64,000 nucleotides of DNA, taken from Prosapia bicincta. Its lineage: Eukaryota > Arthropoda > Insecta > Hemiptera > Cercopidae. The notes beneath the pieces were generated by a model. The model had not been told where the DNA came from and made no database searches. It worked only from the letters and a program-made list of their open reading frames with translations. The position numbers were made by a program, and so were the translations under genes. The stretch is from NCBI GenBank assembly GCA_036971475.1, contig JBAIZL010000004.1, positions 63,055,753 through 63,119,752 of the forward strand, given 5' to 3'. Every line of letters starts with the position of its first letter. The stretch's first letter is position 1. Positions 49,677 through 62,540 of this stretch are shown here, in pieces.

Positions 49677-50998
49677 GTAACGCTCTTAAAATTTTATCTT
49701 AAACTTAACTATTGTAGTATTTGTACTATAGCATACGTTTTCAATTATATAGTTTTAAAGCGTGTTTGAAGGGTATATATACTTCTTTTTTCTCTGACTT
49801 TCGACGAAAAATCAGTTTCTCCTCACTGTCTTGTTCTTGTGAAAACATGTCCAACATTTAGGCCGCCTTTTCGAGAGTTCTTTGAGCCATACCGAGATTC
49901 TTGAAGGTCGCTGTCCTTGTACTTTTATTTCGAAGTAGAAAATAAATAAAATTAAATGAAATATCAGAGCCAAAACATGCATACTAAATAGTAACAAAAC
50001 ATAAATCGTAAATAACACATGTTTTATGAATAAGGTCCAGAGTCAAGATAGTAACGCTTGAAGGAACAAACGAACCTTGCACTGATACCGCAGTAACTTA
50101 GCATTGCTTACTGCTTTCACAGAATGTTTAAAACATTATTTAGATTAATATGCATGACTGTAAGTTGTGTATGAGTATATTTCCTACGCCTATCTATTCA
50201 ATGTCTAGCCTCAGATATATATTTTGGATTTATCTCATGGATTTTACCCAGCTTTCCAAAAAATCTTCCATCTTCCATCCCAGGAAAGCTCCATTTTCCA
50301 ACCTCAATATTTCCTTCTTTAACAGGTGATGTTAGAAGGTGATGTAACAGATGAATGAATTGTTCACCTTGAAGAACAAAAACAATTACAATTAGATAAC
50401 TGCTAAAGGATTATACTTCCTAATACATTTGCCTTATTTAAACCAATTGACGGTTGTTTGTTATTTGTACCAAACATACAATCATAGAGTTGTTCGGGAC
50501 TTTTTAATTACATCTCTACCTCGATTGTTAGGCTGTTTATTTGAAGCAAAGGGTTTAAGCGATCTCTAGTTCATTTCGAAACATTTTCAGCTCAATGTAC
50601 TTTCCAATTCTAATCCATATCAAGAGCTAAAAGTAACAATCGCAAAAATCAATGCAATACATGACAGAATATAACTAAATGTCATCAAACTTCAGCGTAA
50701 AACAATCAAATGATAATTGTCCGACGGATTTGGATTTAGTTTATGATGTATTCTAAGTGATTGTTTGTAGTTTGTGTTTCAAAAGTGTGATTGTATGCGT
50801 TTGGTTAATGGTATTATAAATACATATTTAGCTCAGGTATTAAAATGAACTAAAGCTCGTTTAACTAGTGTTAAACTAGGTAGTTTAAACTATGGAGTTG
50901 AAATTATAAACATATTATTGAAAATAATTAAGTAAGAAATATGACATTATAAAAACATGGAATGAATAACCACACCAACAAATAACGTATGATTTGTT

Positions 50999-51176
<178 letters not shown>

Positions 51177-51185
51177 TATATTTTC

Positions 51186-51290
51186 TTGTTTAATCATTTT
51201 AAAAAAAACATAGGTTATTCAAATAAAAGAATAATTATTAATTTATATTTCAAAGCTTTCCGTAGGTAAACAGTACCAACATCGTTATTT
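51186..51290. repeat. Hairpin element H3, single arm
   Basis: It matches one arm of H2 (ATAGGTTATTCAAATAAAAGAA, CAAAGCTTTCCGT.GGTAAACAGTACCAACATC) but has no inverted partner. It is enclosed by (TA)n on both sides. It looks like a half-element, perhaps truncated by slippage or unequal exchange in the TA arrays. Confidence 0.75.
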
Positions 51291-51293
51291 TAT

Positions 51294-51295
<2 letters not shown>

Positions 51296-51360
<65 letters not shown>
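51296..51360. repeat. (TA)n microsatellite
   Basis: Pure TA array closing the right side of hairpin half-element H3. Confidence 0.95.
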
Positions 51361-51362
<2 letters not shown>

Positions 51363-51977
51363 CAAACAAATATTAATTAATGAATACCAATTTGAATACA
51401 AGACAAGCAACGCATTTATGTTACATTTAAAATATTCTAAAAGGATAAACCATTGGTATTATTAGAAATTAATATTTTTTATTATAAAGAACATTGTTAG
51501 AGTTTGTCAGAGTATGTTTCTAAAATTCATTTACACACAAAGTCTCTGAACTATAAAATAGTTACAAGCGAACTATTAGGCAGCTTGAATAAAATTTTCT
51601 ATGCATCTAATTGAATAGATTTGTTGGAAATTAAAACATAATCACGTTTAGTATAATCTGGCCGACAGTTTTACTGTTGAAAAGAGCTCTCGTGAGAGAA
51701 GGAATTCTATACAAGACCATTCTACAAAATATTCGGCGTGAAATGTTGAGTTTTAAAATACAGGAGGCTCTAAAATCATTTATAGATGCTCTTACCTGTG
51801 TTGGATCTTTTAATTTAATAAATTGTGTCTACTAAAATGTCATTTCTAAAAAGACGTTTACCTCTGGGAAATATAAATTATGTTAGTATATTAGTAGCTA
51901 GTACAAGCACACATTGGACCTATTTGAAGCATAACGTGTCTAATGAAATAATAAATAAAATGGTTTGCATGTTTTAG

Positions 51978-52070
51978 TGAAGGAAGTTGACTTTGACGAA
52001 CACGACGTTCCTACACCAGATGCTGCTACACACACTGACGCTACACCAGGACCTCATATCCGATATTACG
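51978..52070 (+). CDS. Phase 1 exon e, 93 nt, acidic, Pro/Thr-rich
   Basis: The acceptor TTGCATGTTTTAG and donor TACG|GTGAGT are strong. Length 93 nt, phase 1 on both sides, open. It encodes KEVDFDEHDVPTPDAATHTD, then a short Pro/Arg/Tyr end (IRYY). The DEHD motif also appears where exon b starts (split codon plus EHD), which hints at shared origin. Composition suggests a disordered, possibly cytoplasmic segment. Family unknown. Confidence 0.5.
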
Positions 52071-54195
52071 GTGAGTAGATTACCAAACCTCAATCATATA
52101 TACGAGTAATTTATGCTTTATAAGCTACTATGCTAGATTGATATAATCACAGGAATGGGTTTTTTGGCTTTGGTATACAATCCATCACCTTCTCTTTCAA
52201 AGCAATATGAAAACTTATTTCCCTTTCATTTCGAATATAGATATTCATCTCCATATAATTTTAGGCCTGATTCATACTCTTAAAACTTTCCTTTAGTATC
52301 TTTTAACTTCAAGATAAAGATGTTTATTCACTGTCTGGGTATTATCCATTGTTATTTTTTTCAATATTTTTGTAGTGATTATGAGACTAGTTGGGTTAAA
52401 CTTCTTCGTGGATTAAACTTTTAAAAATGCATGTTTACTAAACACATCTGAGATTTGATATAAATTATTAAAGAAACATTTACCACATTTGCTTTTCCCC
52501 TGTCCTTAAAATTAATTCAAACTTAATTTTCCCAACTCCTGTGGTGTGTTGAAAGTATCTTCCAGTGGAATAAATCCCTGATATTTACCTAAACACGACC
52601 AAGTTAATCTGATTCATTTATTTATATTTACACTCTGCGGTATATAATTTTTGAATCATTGCAACCCTTTGCTTTGACAGAAAACCATTTTTATTAGAAA
52701 ATTTAGAAATATAATTAGATAAATTAATAATGATACATGATTATTTTCTCTTACCTAGTTCTGAAAATTGTTGATTTATTTTTATTTTGGTTACCACAGG
52801 AAATACTTTTTTATCATTTTTATTTATTTGTTATCTACATACACCTATTACGAACTTAATATTTGTTCAAACACTGAAACATCTTAATTTAAATGAAAAA
52901 AGATTGATTTATTACATTATTTAAATATTTGAATGCAGATGTACTCGACAGAACTAATTTCACAAATTATATCATGATATTAGTTAAATTTAGTGATCAT
53001 AGGATTAAAACGTTTTTGCAGAGATTATAGTTGTTTACCTAAATTAAATATTAGGGAATATGATTCATAATCTTTCATTTTCCTCTGTTAGTTAACGTTA
53101 GCAATGATAGACCACAATAATACATTTTGATTATATCGGTTCATTAAATATATATACACACTAAATAATAATATGTATTTTGTTGTTTTGTAAACATGTT
53201 TCGTGAAAGCCACAAAATAATGTTATTTGGAGACAACTCCCTCTTAAGTCAAAGACTTCTTGATAGATTGGACCAACAGTCATGTTTTAAGATCTGATTC
53301 TCAATATTAAAATGTATTTTATGTGGTTTATATGAATTTACCATTTACATTTTCTCATGCATTTTCTTGCTTGAAATGAAAATTTCCACAACCTTAATTT
53401 GTATATAAGAAAAAAAACAAAAAATTTATTAACTATTTACTTCCTTTACTTTGAGACCTATATATAGTTAAAAAAAAGTAATTGTTTATGATATTACAAT
53501 TATTTTCACAGTACTTAGTTGATGACAATTGTTAAATTTTAAAAAATTATAACATAAATATAATAAGTAAGACAAAAGTATTAAAATTCTGTCTTTCAAA
53601 ACGTTGTGATGGCTAATTGGTCGTGTTTCATTTCCTCCCTACTGTTCCTGGGTAATGTTGGTCAAGAAACTCTTAAAATTTAAGAGTTTTAGAACCGCCT
53701 ATAATACTTCGTGGTTGATTAGAATTTTACTTTCACGGATGCACGAAACTGTTTAAATATTAAAAAGGAATCGGTATAAAATGAAACCAATTTTCTGATC
53801 GATGGATTTTGTTACCTGGTCTTTTTTACTAAATAGAAAATAGTTTTAACAAACCCACTTTTCATAGCGAAATTAATTTTGAAAACAAAAACCCATGCAC
53901 TTAGTGCAACAAGTGAAATTAAAATTTGACAGATATAAAAAGTGCGCTTTTTGTATAATCACTTAAAGTAACAAATCTGCAACTTTGTTTTATTGAAATT
54001 GAAATAGATGCAATAAGACTTGGCAATACGTCTGAAAGTTACAGAAGATTAAATCAAATGAGAAATCTGATTTATTAACATCATTTTTGTTTATTTTCTA
54101 ACTCTAAAAATAGATAATTTTTAATAATGCATATTTTGATATTTGTGCATTATTTTTAAAAAAATGTCGTAAAAACAGCTGTATAAAACAGCAGT
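52071..54195. other. AT-rich stretch, probable intron
   Basis: It lies between two phase 1 exons. No other exon with convincing splice sites and open frame was found. Confidence 0.5.
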
Positions 54196-54305
<110 letters not shown>

Positions 54306-54576
54306 CGTTATTGCGACAGTGTTTAAAACAAATTTTCGAAAGTCAATATATTAAATTTTTTGACAGCCATTATAACACCACTGTCTGTGACAATTGTTAG
54401 ACAGTCTATAATTATTACTATCATGATGGACATGTTTATGGCTACACTGTTTGTTAAAATTATATCCCATGCCAAATGTTTAGAGTTATTTACATTACAA
54501 ATTTTATTTCTCAGAATATTTTTTTTTTAAATGTATATATATTAAAAAGGATTATTTAATTTGTTGCCCATTTCAG

Positions 54577-54804
54577 AGACTCACAATGAAAGTTACTTGA
54601 GCTACATCTTACATTTGGAAAGGTTGTATGATTTTGGACACCCCAGTTTAATGTTCACACCTACTCTTGACCCAATTCCCGAGGAAGAAGAGGAGGAGGA
54701 ACGGGACAGCGTTACACACACATCCAAATTATTGTCTGCAAGTGATGTTGCGCTCTTCCAATTAAAATTACGTGCTCCTGTTTTACGCAGGACTCTGTCC
54801 TTTT
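54577..54804 (+). CDS. Phase 1 exon f, 228 nt, with IPEE acidic motif
   Basis: The acceptor TTGTTGCCCATTTCAG and donor TTTT|GTAAGT are strong. At 228 nt it is the largest exon of the set, phase 1 on both sides and open for 75 full codons. It encodes a helix-prone SYILHLERLYDFG, then TPTLDPIPEEEEEEERD, then LSASDVALFQLKLRAPVLRR. The middle segment is a paralogue of exon c. It leaves one T at its 3' end, which decides how it can join exon g. Family unknown. Of all the exons this has the best case for being coding, because of its length and codon quality. Confidence 0.6.
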
Positions 54805-54831
54805 GTAAGTAGTCTTTGTTCGTCCTTAATC

Positions 54832-54836
<5 letters not shown>

Positions 54837-54882
<46 letters not shown>
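54837..54882. repeat. (TA)n microsatellite
   Basis: Pure TA array 32 bp after the donor of exon f. Confidence 0.95.
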
Positions 54883-54885
<3 letters not shown>

Positions 54886-55059
54886 TGTAGCAGGAAATCT
54901 TGCCACATTTATTTATCATTCGGATCGTTTCTTTAAATACTTTATGTTGTTCTATAAAGGGAAAGAGAGAGAATTTGTGAATATTGATTTTAATTTGATT
55001 TAATAATATTTTCAAAAAGTTTTCTGGTATCCATTTCTGTTATCTTTAAAATTACTTAA

Positions 55060-55061
<2 letters not shown>

Positions 55062-55116
<55 letters not shown>

Positions 55117-55123
55117 TTTTTTT
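55062..55123. repeat. (TA)n followed by poly(T)
   Basis: About 38 bp of TA leads into about 24 T residues. Confidence 0.95.
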
Positions 55124-55275
55124 CCCCTCTAACATGTCTTCCGTTTATCATTCGTTTGGAGGTACCTATCTGTAGATAGTACAATTGTGAAGAAAGGAAG
55201 CTTTATTTTTATCTTACTCAGTATTAGTATATTCATTTTATACCATTTTTCCTTCCTTTATTTCTTTTTTAATAG

Positions 55276-55331
55276 GCTCTGTGTTGAAGCAAATCAGTTT
55301 TCAAAATACATACTTATTTATTCAGTTTCTT
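55276..55331 (+). CDS. Weak candidate exon between f and g
   Basis: A pyrimidine-rich acceptor (TTATTTCTTTTTTAATAG) and donor TCTT|GTAAGG bound 56 open nt in the frame left by exon f (SVLKQISFQNTYLFIQFL). It would end in phase 0 and force exon g into a frame that stops soon after entering exon h. It is thus an alternative to the direct f-g junction. Chance occurrence is likely. Confidence 0.15.
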
Positions 55332-56712
55332 GTAAGGTATAGTTTACTACATTAAAATAATCATTATCTTTCATAATAGTTGAAAGAATAAATTTTTTCT
55401 TCAAACAAATCATAACTTTACTTCCCATACATTGGTTTGTATGGCTCATTATAGCTATCGTACATCCTTATTGTGCAGCAGAACCAATAATTCAGTGGGT
55501 TCATTTTTTGTTGCTAAAAGTTTACTTACATAGGATAACCACGATTTTACTTATTTACCGATCTAATACCAATATAGATTTTACATTTAATATTTAGAAT
55601 ACATTTCTAGGATACCACATCATCTGATACCATCTATTTGTATGAACTTTAAGGTTGTAATAACATACTACCAAAATTATATCCTTTTTTTCCATACTCT
55701 AAACCCATTTGCTCTTACGATGGGAATTTTTGTTTTCAAAGTTTTTATTCGACTTCTTTGATAACTAATTTTTTGTTTCATCGGTGATGGCTAACCAAAC
55801 TCACGACAAATTTCATCTAAAACATCAAATATTTTATAGTACAGTGAACCACTAACACTAAGTTGACGGTAACCAAACATATGCGTAAATTCTGAGATTA
55901 AGAAGGGGCGAAAACGAAACGAATCCGATTAGCGGAGCTCTACCAGGTTGTAACTCATGCGTCTGGTAGTGAAATTATCTGCGCCATTAGGTAGTAAGAA
56001 AGTTTGTAATCTTCATACTTTCTGCAACTTTTTACTCTAGGCCTGTCTGGTGCTACCTACTGTAACCAAGTACTTACATATTTAAGTGGGACAAATATTA
56101 AATATATCAATTTAGCCAAAGTTATACATGTTTTTTTCAATTCCACTATTAGTTCTTTAAAACTCTAAATGTATCCTATTTATCCATATAAATGTTTAAA
56201 ATTTGTAGTGGATACTACTTTCTGTTTAAACAGTTTTTTCAAATATTATTTAATTAAAATTTCACTTTTTATTTGGCAATTAATTCAGTCGAATGTAAAT
56301 ACATATTTATATAAATTCTAATTGTTTGATAAATAGAAACTAAAATATCTTTTATCTTGTTCTAAGTAGGAATGGCTAAAAAACATTTATGTTTATATTA
56401 CTTGATTACATAAAAGTGAATTGTTCTTTATAAGTCCTCTCTAAATTACAACAAGATAGCTTACACTTAATATAAATTAAAAAATCCTTACAGTTAATAG
56501 AAAAGAACGCCAAATATTAATAGCGATGGGATACCCGTTTCCTCTCCTTGACGTGAGCGTGGATAACTCAACCTGTAAATAATATAGGGGTTACATTGTG
56601 TGCATTATTCAGTTTTTCAAAGCGTAATAGATTCGACACTAATAAACTTTAATTTTGCAAGAGATAATCATTTCAAAATAAATTTAACTCCCTCTCTCTT
56701 TGTATATAGGCC

Positions 56713-56765
<53 letters not shown>

Positions 56766-57016
56766 GACAATTAATCGACCATGAATTTATCTAGCTATAA
56801 ATCTATCTACCTATATATCTGTAACATATAAACGCATTTAGTTTCTTAAAAATATATTCATAGAATGGATTATTTTTAATAAATTCTATGTAAATTATTA
56901 TTTAGACTGTAAATACAAAATGCATTTATGCATTTATCTAGATTTCGTTTTGAATTGATAATCCTTATAGATCCACTCTATGATCAAAGTTAAGACAGTC
57001 TCAATTTTCTTTTTTT
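55332..57016. other. AT-rich stretch, probable intron
   Basis: No further exon recognised; one (TA)n at 56,722-56,761. Confidence 0.45.
56722..56761. repeat. (TA)n microsatellite
   Basis: Pure TA array. Confidence 0.95.
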
Positions 57017-57019
57017 CAG

Positions 57020-57063
57020 AAGCCACGTTCTGGCTTCGAGGTTTGGAACGGCTTCTGGTGGAG
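57020..57063 (+). CDS. Exon g, 44 or 41 nt, tandem CAG-AAG acceptor
   Basis: A strong pyrimidine tract leads to CAGAAG, two acceptors three bases apart, and the donor GGAG|GTAAGC is consensus. In the frame continued from exon f the exon encodes TFWLRGLERLLVE and ends in phase 0, which fits exon h. If the first acceptor (CAG) is used, the T left by exon f plus AA makes TAA at the junction. If the second (AAG) is used, the codon is TCC (Ser) and translation continues. The amphipathic LRGLERLLVE helix speaks for this frame. Confidence 0.45.
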
Positions 57064-57943
57064 GTAAGCACAAGTTTAATTCATACTCTAAATAAATATA
57101 ATCTTCAGTTCTGTTTTAGCGTTGCTTCAGTGCAGTAGTGATGAACGTCGTAGCTAGTAATGTTGAGTTTAGAGCTTATCCATCCATTGCCATGTGCCTT
57201 GTTATCAATTCCTTGTTAGGGAAAGCCTTTTGTCGGTAGGGTTTGGACTTTTCCTATCTACGTTTAGCTTTATGTTTACGTTGAATTCATTTTGAAATTT
57301 ACTCTTTATAAGTTTTTGAAATTACTGTGTTGAAAAGAAAAAAACTAATATTAAGCAATAATTTGTTCTTAGTATCATTATTTTGCACTTCCGAATCTGC
57401 CCAAAACCATTCTTGTTCGTATTTCTTCTTGCACAGCCATGATAGTTTGTACATCCATGTAAAGTGTACAATTACGTATGCAATAGTTTGTTTAAGTTAG
57501 TCAAGGGGAATCTCGTCACTCCACCCCTCACAGAGGACAAAAACGTCATAGTCTGATACGCCCATGTATATTGTACAGTGACTTTGCGTATTATATTCTG
57601 TGGTTATCTAACATCGAAATATTCAGCTGAATGGCATGTACAGCTGATTTTTGCAGAGGACTTTTTTTTAATCAATACAGCTGGATCTGTACTGCTGCTG
57701 CAAGGAGTTCCTTGGTTTGATGTATAGTTTACCTCAGAAGAGCGAACACAAGCAATACCTTACCGTCGGTGTACGGCCGCCCTGAGCTTCTACCGATTAT
57801 CTCTCATATTATACAAAACTATACAAAAACTGTGAGAACCAGTAATTAAAAATGACGAACATCAACTCGATAATTTATTCCTCCAAATCGTAACAATAAG
57901 AATGTCTTACTGATGGGTTCAACTTAACTTTTTAGTTTTGTGT

Positions 57944-58080
57944 GTCGTTTAAACTGATCAGTTAATTGGGTCGTCTAAACTGATTACTTCAGTAAGTTGT
58001 CCAATCCGATCAGTTCAGTGTGTCGTCTAATCTAATTAGTTAAGTGAGTGGTCTAACTTGATCAGTTCAGTGAGTCGTCG
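57944..58080 (+). repeat. 26-bp tandem repeat, five copies
   Basis: Units beginning GTCGTCTAA (with variants) and containing CTGATCAGTTCAGTG lie at 57,944, 57,970, 57,996, 58,022 and 58,048, in the putative intron between exons g and h. Most units carry TGATCA or a relative. Confidence 0.88.
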
Positions 58081-58632
58081 ATTTAAAATTACACCTTGCT
58101 TGTGCTTTGAATATTTTATGATGATAAGAACCAACTATTACAGCTTATTTAGAATGCATACACTCATACTAAGTGCGCCAATTGTTTACAAAAATAATGG
58201 TTAGCTTTTACAATCACTTTTTTTTAATTAAATAATGTTCTTATGTCCTGTTTTACATTAAAAAAAAAACATCGATACGAACATTTTATTTTATAAATTA
58301 TGTAAATATAATCGTTATTAAAATAAAAAGTTAAAAACATGTTTTCTTTTTAAATTCGAAATGGCGTAATACTGTTTCCAAATCAGATGGATTGGCATTT
58401 AACTATAATGGAACCACAGGGAAGGTTTTATCTTTCATGTGCAAGCAAAATCACTTTGATCGTTTCAACACTTTCCAAGTTATTGAGAAACAAACAGAAA
58501 AACATTACAGATCGAATACAAAACCTCCTCTTTTTTTGAAGTCGGTTAAAACATTATAAAGTGAATATTAATGTTTAAAAAAACTGCTAAATCATATTAA
58601 AATGTATTTTAAAGAATTATTTCCTTTCACAG

Positions 58633-58745
58633 GTTGCTGAAATGAAAGTCTTCCCGCCCACAAGTTCTTCGTCTTGACCAATCTTCTAAATTTCACTTTT
58701 CGACACAACCTTATCCAAATCTTCTGAAGAACAGGGTTATTTCAG
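58633..58745 (+). CDS. Exon h, C-terminal end of the gene
   Basis: The acceptor TTATTTCCTTTCACAG is strong. In phase 0, as left by exon g, it encodes VAEMKVFPPTSSSS and stops at TGA, 58,675-58,677; the other two frames stop within 15 nt. A consensus donor CAG|GTAAGG follows at 58,746, so an intron in the 3' untranslated region is possible. Otherwise the exon can run on to an AATAAA at 58,782. No C-terminal motif is recognised apart from the Ser run. Confidence 0.45.
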
Positions 58746-58781
58746 GTAAGGAACTACCAAAATCACACTATACAATAGAAC

Positions 58782-58787
58782 AATAAA
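58782..58787 (+). terminator. Candidate poly(A) signal AATAAA
   Basis: It lies 104 bp after the stop codon in exon h, at a suitable distance for 3' end formation if the donor at 58,746 is not used. AATAAA is frequent by chance in DNA this AT-rich. Confidence 0.35.
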
Positions 58788-58789
58788 TT

Positions 58790-59900
58790 GAATTATGTGT
58801 TTTCCAGTTATATATTATTTTAATTTAATCTCTTAATCATTATAAATTATTTTATGGAGATGATAATATTTCATTAAGTGTCAAAACAAATTATTGATCG
58901 AACAACATAGCCTAAAATCATAAAGAAGATTTATAGATATATTAGGAAAGGGGTCATAGAGTTAAAGTATTAGAACCTACGCCCACCTGTAGAGTACCTG
59001 CATAACTATTGTTTCTTCCTAGGAGGTATGTACCACCTAGGTGATACATCATTATTTTCTAGGAATGAAGAAGTAACTAAAATTCTGAAAAAGAAATGAA
59101 CTTCGTATTTAAATTGCACGGGATGCTATTTTTATTTAAATTTATTATTTCAATGCCACAAAGAACCAAAAGCTCATAGTATACGAAATGATTGAAAAAA
59201 AGGTTTTTCGAATATGGAGCATAATACTCCAAACTTAAATTATCACTTGAAGTTACCCGACACATCCTGTAGCTCGCGGCGCAGAGAGAAACTTTATAAA
59301 ATCTTTATCTTGTTTGTACGTCATACTGAGGCCCGCAACTGTCCCAGATATGTGTTTATAAGTTCGCTTTATACCATATTAGCATTACCCGGCGCGCGAT
59401 GCTGCGCCCGAAATCATAAATATTTTCCAATAAAAAAAACAAATCAAAAATCTTTATTACTGTACATAGTGTTTTGCAATTTAAAACAATTTAAAACAAT
59501 AGCCTAATGAATTTGAATTTTTATATTACGTTTATAATTTTGGAAATTAATTGAGTAACGCTAGTATGTATATATATTTTAACAATAGACTTAACGAAAG
59601 TTGTACTTCTAACAATTCAAGGAATCTGGGGCGGAGCCGTAGGGTTAGATCAACATCAATTTTCACTTAAACCATCCTGGGAAAATGTTAAACAATCCCT
59701 CCGAATTTCATTAACTTCTATTCAACATACATACATACATGCTTACATGGGTTTGTGAAGCATCCTAAGCTGCCTCTGGTGCTAGGTCCTGTGAATGGAT
59801 CTACAGATGAACCATCCTGAGAATATTTTAAACAATCCTTGCAAACTCCATTACATTCTGTTCATCGGTTTAGGCGTCCATAAGATGCATATATACATTG
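58790..59900. other. Repeat-like non-coding stretch with a GC-rich patch
   Basis: Segment 59,257-59,430 contains GGCGCGCGATGCTGCGCCCG and other CpG-rich blocks, unlike its surroundings. It looks like part of a dispersed mobile element, but I see no ends, tail or coding trace that would name it. No gene is supported here. Confidence 0.4.

Positions 59901-59902
<2 letters not shown>

Positions 59903-59942
<40 letters not shown>
59903..59942. repeat. (TA)n microsatellite
   Basis: Pure TA array on the left of hairpin H4. Confidence 0.95.
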
Positions 59943-59946
<4 letters not shown>

Positions 59947-59960
59947 AATTAAAAATATAT

Positions 59961-60149
59961 CAAAAACAAGAATACTTTTAATGAATATATTTATTCAAAG
60001 CTTTTCCCCGATAAATTAGTACCAATATCATCAGGAAAATAATTATTTAAAGGATTACCTTAGATAATTATTTTCCTTAAGATGCTGGTACTATTTTATC
60101 GGCGAACAGCTTTGAATAAATATATTCATTAAAAGTATTCTTGTTTTTG
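59961..60149. repeat. Hairpin element H4 (64-nt arms)
   Basis: 59,961-60,024 and 60,086-60,149 are inverted copies with few differences, and the loop holds a second inverted pair (GGAAAATAATTAT with ATAATTATTTTCC), so most of the element is palindromic. It shares CAAAGCTTTTC and GTACCAA.ATCATCAGGA with H2. (TA)n lies 18 bp to the left and 50 bp to the right. Confidence 0.82.
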
Positions 60150-60196
60150 TTATGTTTTAAATTATTAACTATATTACAAGAAAACATATCACCATA

Positions 60197-60199
<3 letters not shown>

Positions 60200-60252
<53 letters not shown>
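60200..60252. repeat. (TA)n microsatellite
   Basis: Pure TA array on the right of hairpin H4. Confidence 0.95.
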
Positions 60253-60256
<4 letters not shown>

Positions 60257-61448
60257 TAAGACTGTCATTATGAAAATTCTAGAAAATGTTTTAGAACATC
60301 CCTGTTTGTTAGAGAAAATTTTGAAAACATTTAACAAGCGTATGGCTTAAGAAACTTTACAGAATAATCAAATAAAATTGGAAATAAAAATATATAACCT
60401 TATAGCAGATATCAGGGCCTAAATTCAACAAAGAAATAAGGCTATACTATCCCCATTTTCAGCTTAACAGGAAATGGTAATCTGGCAGAGGGAAGTTTAT
60501 TATCTGGTGCTGGGTCGTGATCTTCCTCTTCCCCGTTTGCGCCTCATGAGCGCCGCAATAGGAACGATTCTTTCTTAGCTAATTAAGGGTAAAATAATTT
60601 GAAAATAACACATGTACAGTACAAAATAAACTATTTGAGGTTTTCACTATCTGTGTTGGAGCTGCACCGTAAAGCATTTCATTTTACACCGTTGACCCAA
60701 CCACAACCTCCAATTGAAAATTAGAAACGAGACCTAAAAACGTGTTCTAGTTTAGTGTTTTTCCCTTCACCATGCAACGGAATCACATCGTACGTTTGAT
60801 TTTATTTACTTTGTCACACCGAAAAATAATGTCAAGTGCCTAATACAATTTAGTATCGGTTTAGGCGATGACGTAGTTGTGGAGAAGTCACTGTACGTAA
60901 ATATTAACTAATACTAGAATTAAGAAGAGAAAGTAGTATGATTGTAAAGTTAATTAAATTAGGATGAATTTCTGTTAAGTATAAGTTAAAACAAATATAA
61001 CAGCAGAAAATAATATTACAACTTGTTTATTTTGATTTAGCTGCCACCAGAGCCATTAAAATTCTGCTTGCTTTAACCGCCGGCCTAGGATCGGCAAATT
61101 TTCGGCCTATTCATCAAAATTTATGGGATGTAACCAACCCGCGTCCGTGCACCGCACACGTACATCCCGGGGAACGGAATTACGCCGTTTGCAAAATGGG
61201 TTTGTAACAAAACGTAATAGAAGACGTTACCAAACTAAATAGAACAGACCTGAAGCTACTGACGTTTAAGAGCATTTACAAAACTAACCTGCAATAAATT
61301 TATAATCTGTACGTGATTTAAAACATGGATGAAAAGATATCCGCCCGGGGTGTACGGAAGAAGATGAAAGGAACATAAGGGAAACGAAATTTTAGTAAAG
61401 AATAACTACAAAAAAGGCCGAAAAATAAAGAAATCTAATAAAAGGCCG
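60253..61448. other. Non-coding stretch, GC-richer around 61,060-61,220
   Basis: No gene is supported. The GC-richer part contains GGGATGT and ACATCCC as a small inverted pair around a CpG-rich segment; it may be a fragment of a mobile element. Confidence 0.4.
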
Positions 61449-61595
61449 GCCAGGTGAAAATTTCCAGTAAGAAGTCAAAATTACAGTAAGATTCAAACAA
61501 GACAGAAGTAGAAATTACAGTACGTTTCAAGCAAAGCAGCACGTGAAAATTACAGTAAGGTTCAAGCTAAGCAGCACGTAAAAATTACAGTAAGT
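61449..61595 (+). repeat. 35-bp tandem repeat, about four copies
   Basis: ATTACAGTAAG (with variants) recurs at 61,480, 61,514, 61,549 and 61,584; between them are TTCAAGC(A/T)AAGCAGCACGT units. Confidence 0.88.
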
Positions 61596-61686
61596 CATGT
61601 GGTAGTAACCCGTCAACACTATTGTATCAAAAAATAAAATTTTAAATTCAGTATCATTGATTTGTTGATTTATTTGTCTAATATAC

Positions 61687-61689
<3 letters not shown>

Positions 61690-61743
<54 letters not shown>
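61690..61743. repeat. (TA)n microsatellite
   Basis: Pure TA array followed by a short TATG and ACAC mixture. Confidence 0.95.
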
Positions 61744-61754
<11 letters not shown>

Positions 61755-61899
61755 GTATAGACATACACATACACACACACCCTCACAGAAATGCTTTATT
61801 GTGTATGTGTATGTGCTTAGAGTTGTATCAAATATTATTATTTTGAAAGTTTTCAGTTGCTTTCTTCTGTCTTTCTTTGTATAGCCCAGCATGTGGTAA

Positions 61900-62284
61900 T
61901 AATAATTACGTATACATATGTTTGCTACTACTTCGGCTACATCCTATGTACACTCACCATAAAGAACATATTTGTAGAACCCTTTGTGCATATTGGACGT
62001 CAGAAAAAAATCAATTATTCTTCTCACAAATGGACTTGTAAAATAATTTTGTTTACTCGAAAGAAATTTATTTCAAAATGTAGTCTAATTAATAATTATG
62101 TAAACATACAGACATAAATATAACTACTTGGAAATGCATGCGGACATGGTAGTAGGAGTGTTCCCTGGCACATCCGACAGTATGCATGTTAGTTGAAACT
62201 CAGAGGCCCAAAGGAAAGATAAACTATTAGAAATGATGCATATTTGTTTCTTATTAGAAGCCTCGCGATATTCTTGTACAGGTG
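61900..62284. other. AT-rich stretch, nothing recognised
   Basis: Short open frames only, no motif. Confidence 0.45.
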
Positions 62285-62540
62285 ATAAAGCTCCTGTACA
62301 AGGTGAACGACCAAATGTCTGTGAGGGATGAATCTCCTAGCACATGGGGACACGAAAAAATAACATTCAAAGATAAATCCCTGGTACACTGTAACACGAC
62401 CAAATGGCAGTGGGAGGTGAATCTAATGTTAAACGGTGGCACGAGCATTTGGCAGTGGAGGATTAATCTCTTGGCACACAGTGACACGACCAAATGGCAG
62501 TGGGGGATGGAACTCCTAGTACACGGTGACACTAAAAAAT
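62285..62540 (+). repeat. 45-bp tandem repeat, about five copies
   Basis: Units of the type CGACCAAATGGCAGTGGG-GG.TGAATCTCCTAGTACACGGTGACA start near 62,308, 62,353, 62,397, 62,442, 62,487 and 62,531. As the period is close to a multiple of three, both strands show open frames that are not genes. Confidence 0.9.

Noticed and set aside
59214..59507. 97-codon frame across the GC-rich patch
   Set aside because: It spans repeat-like sequence, has no motif, and its Arg/Cys content comes from CpG-rich repeats.
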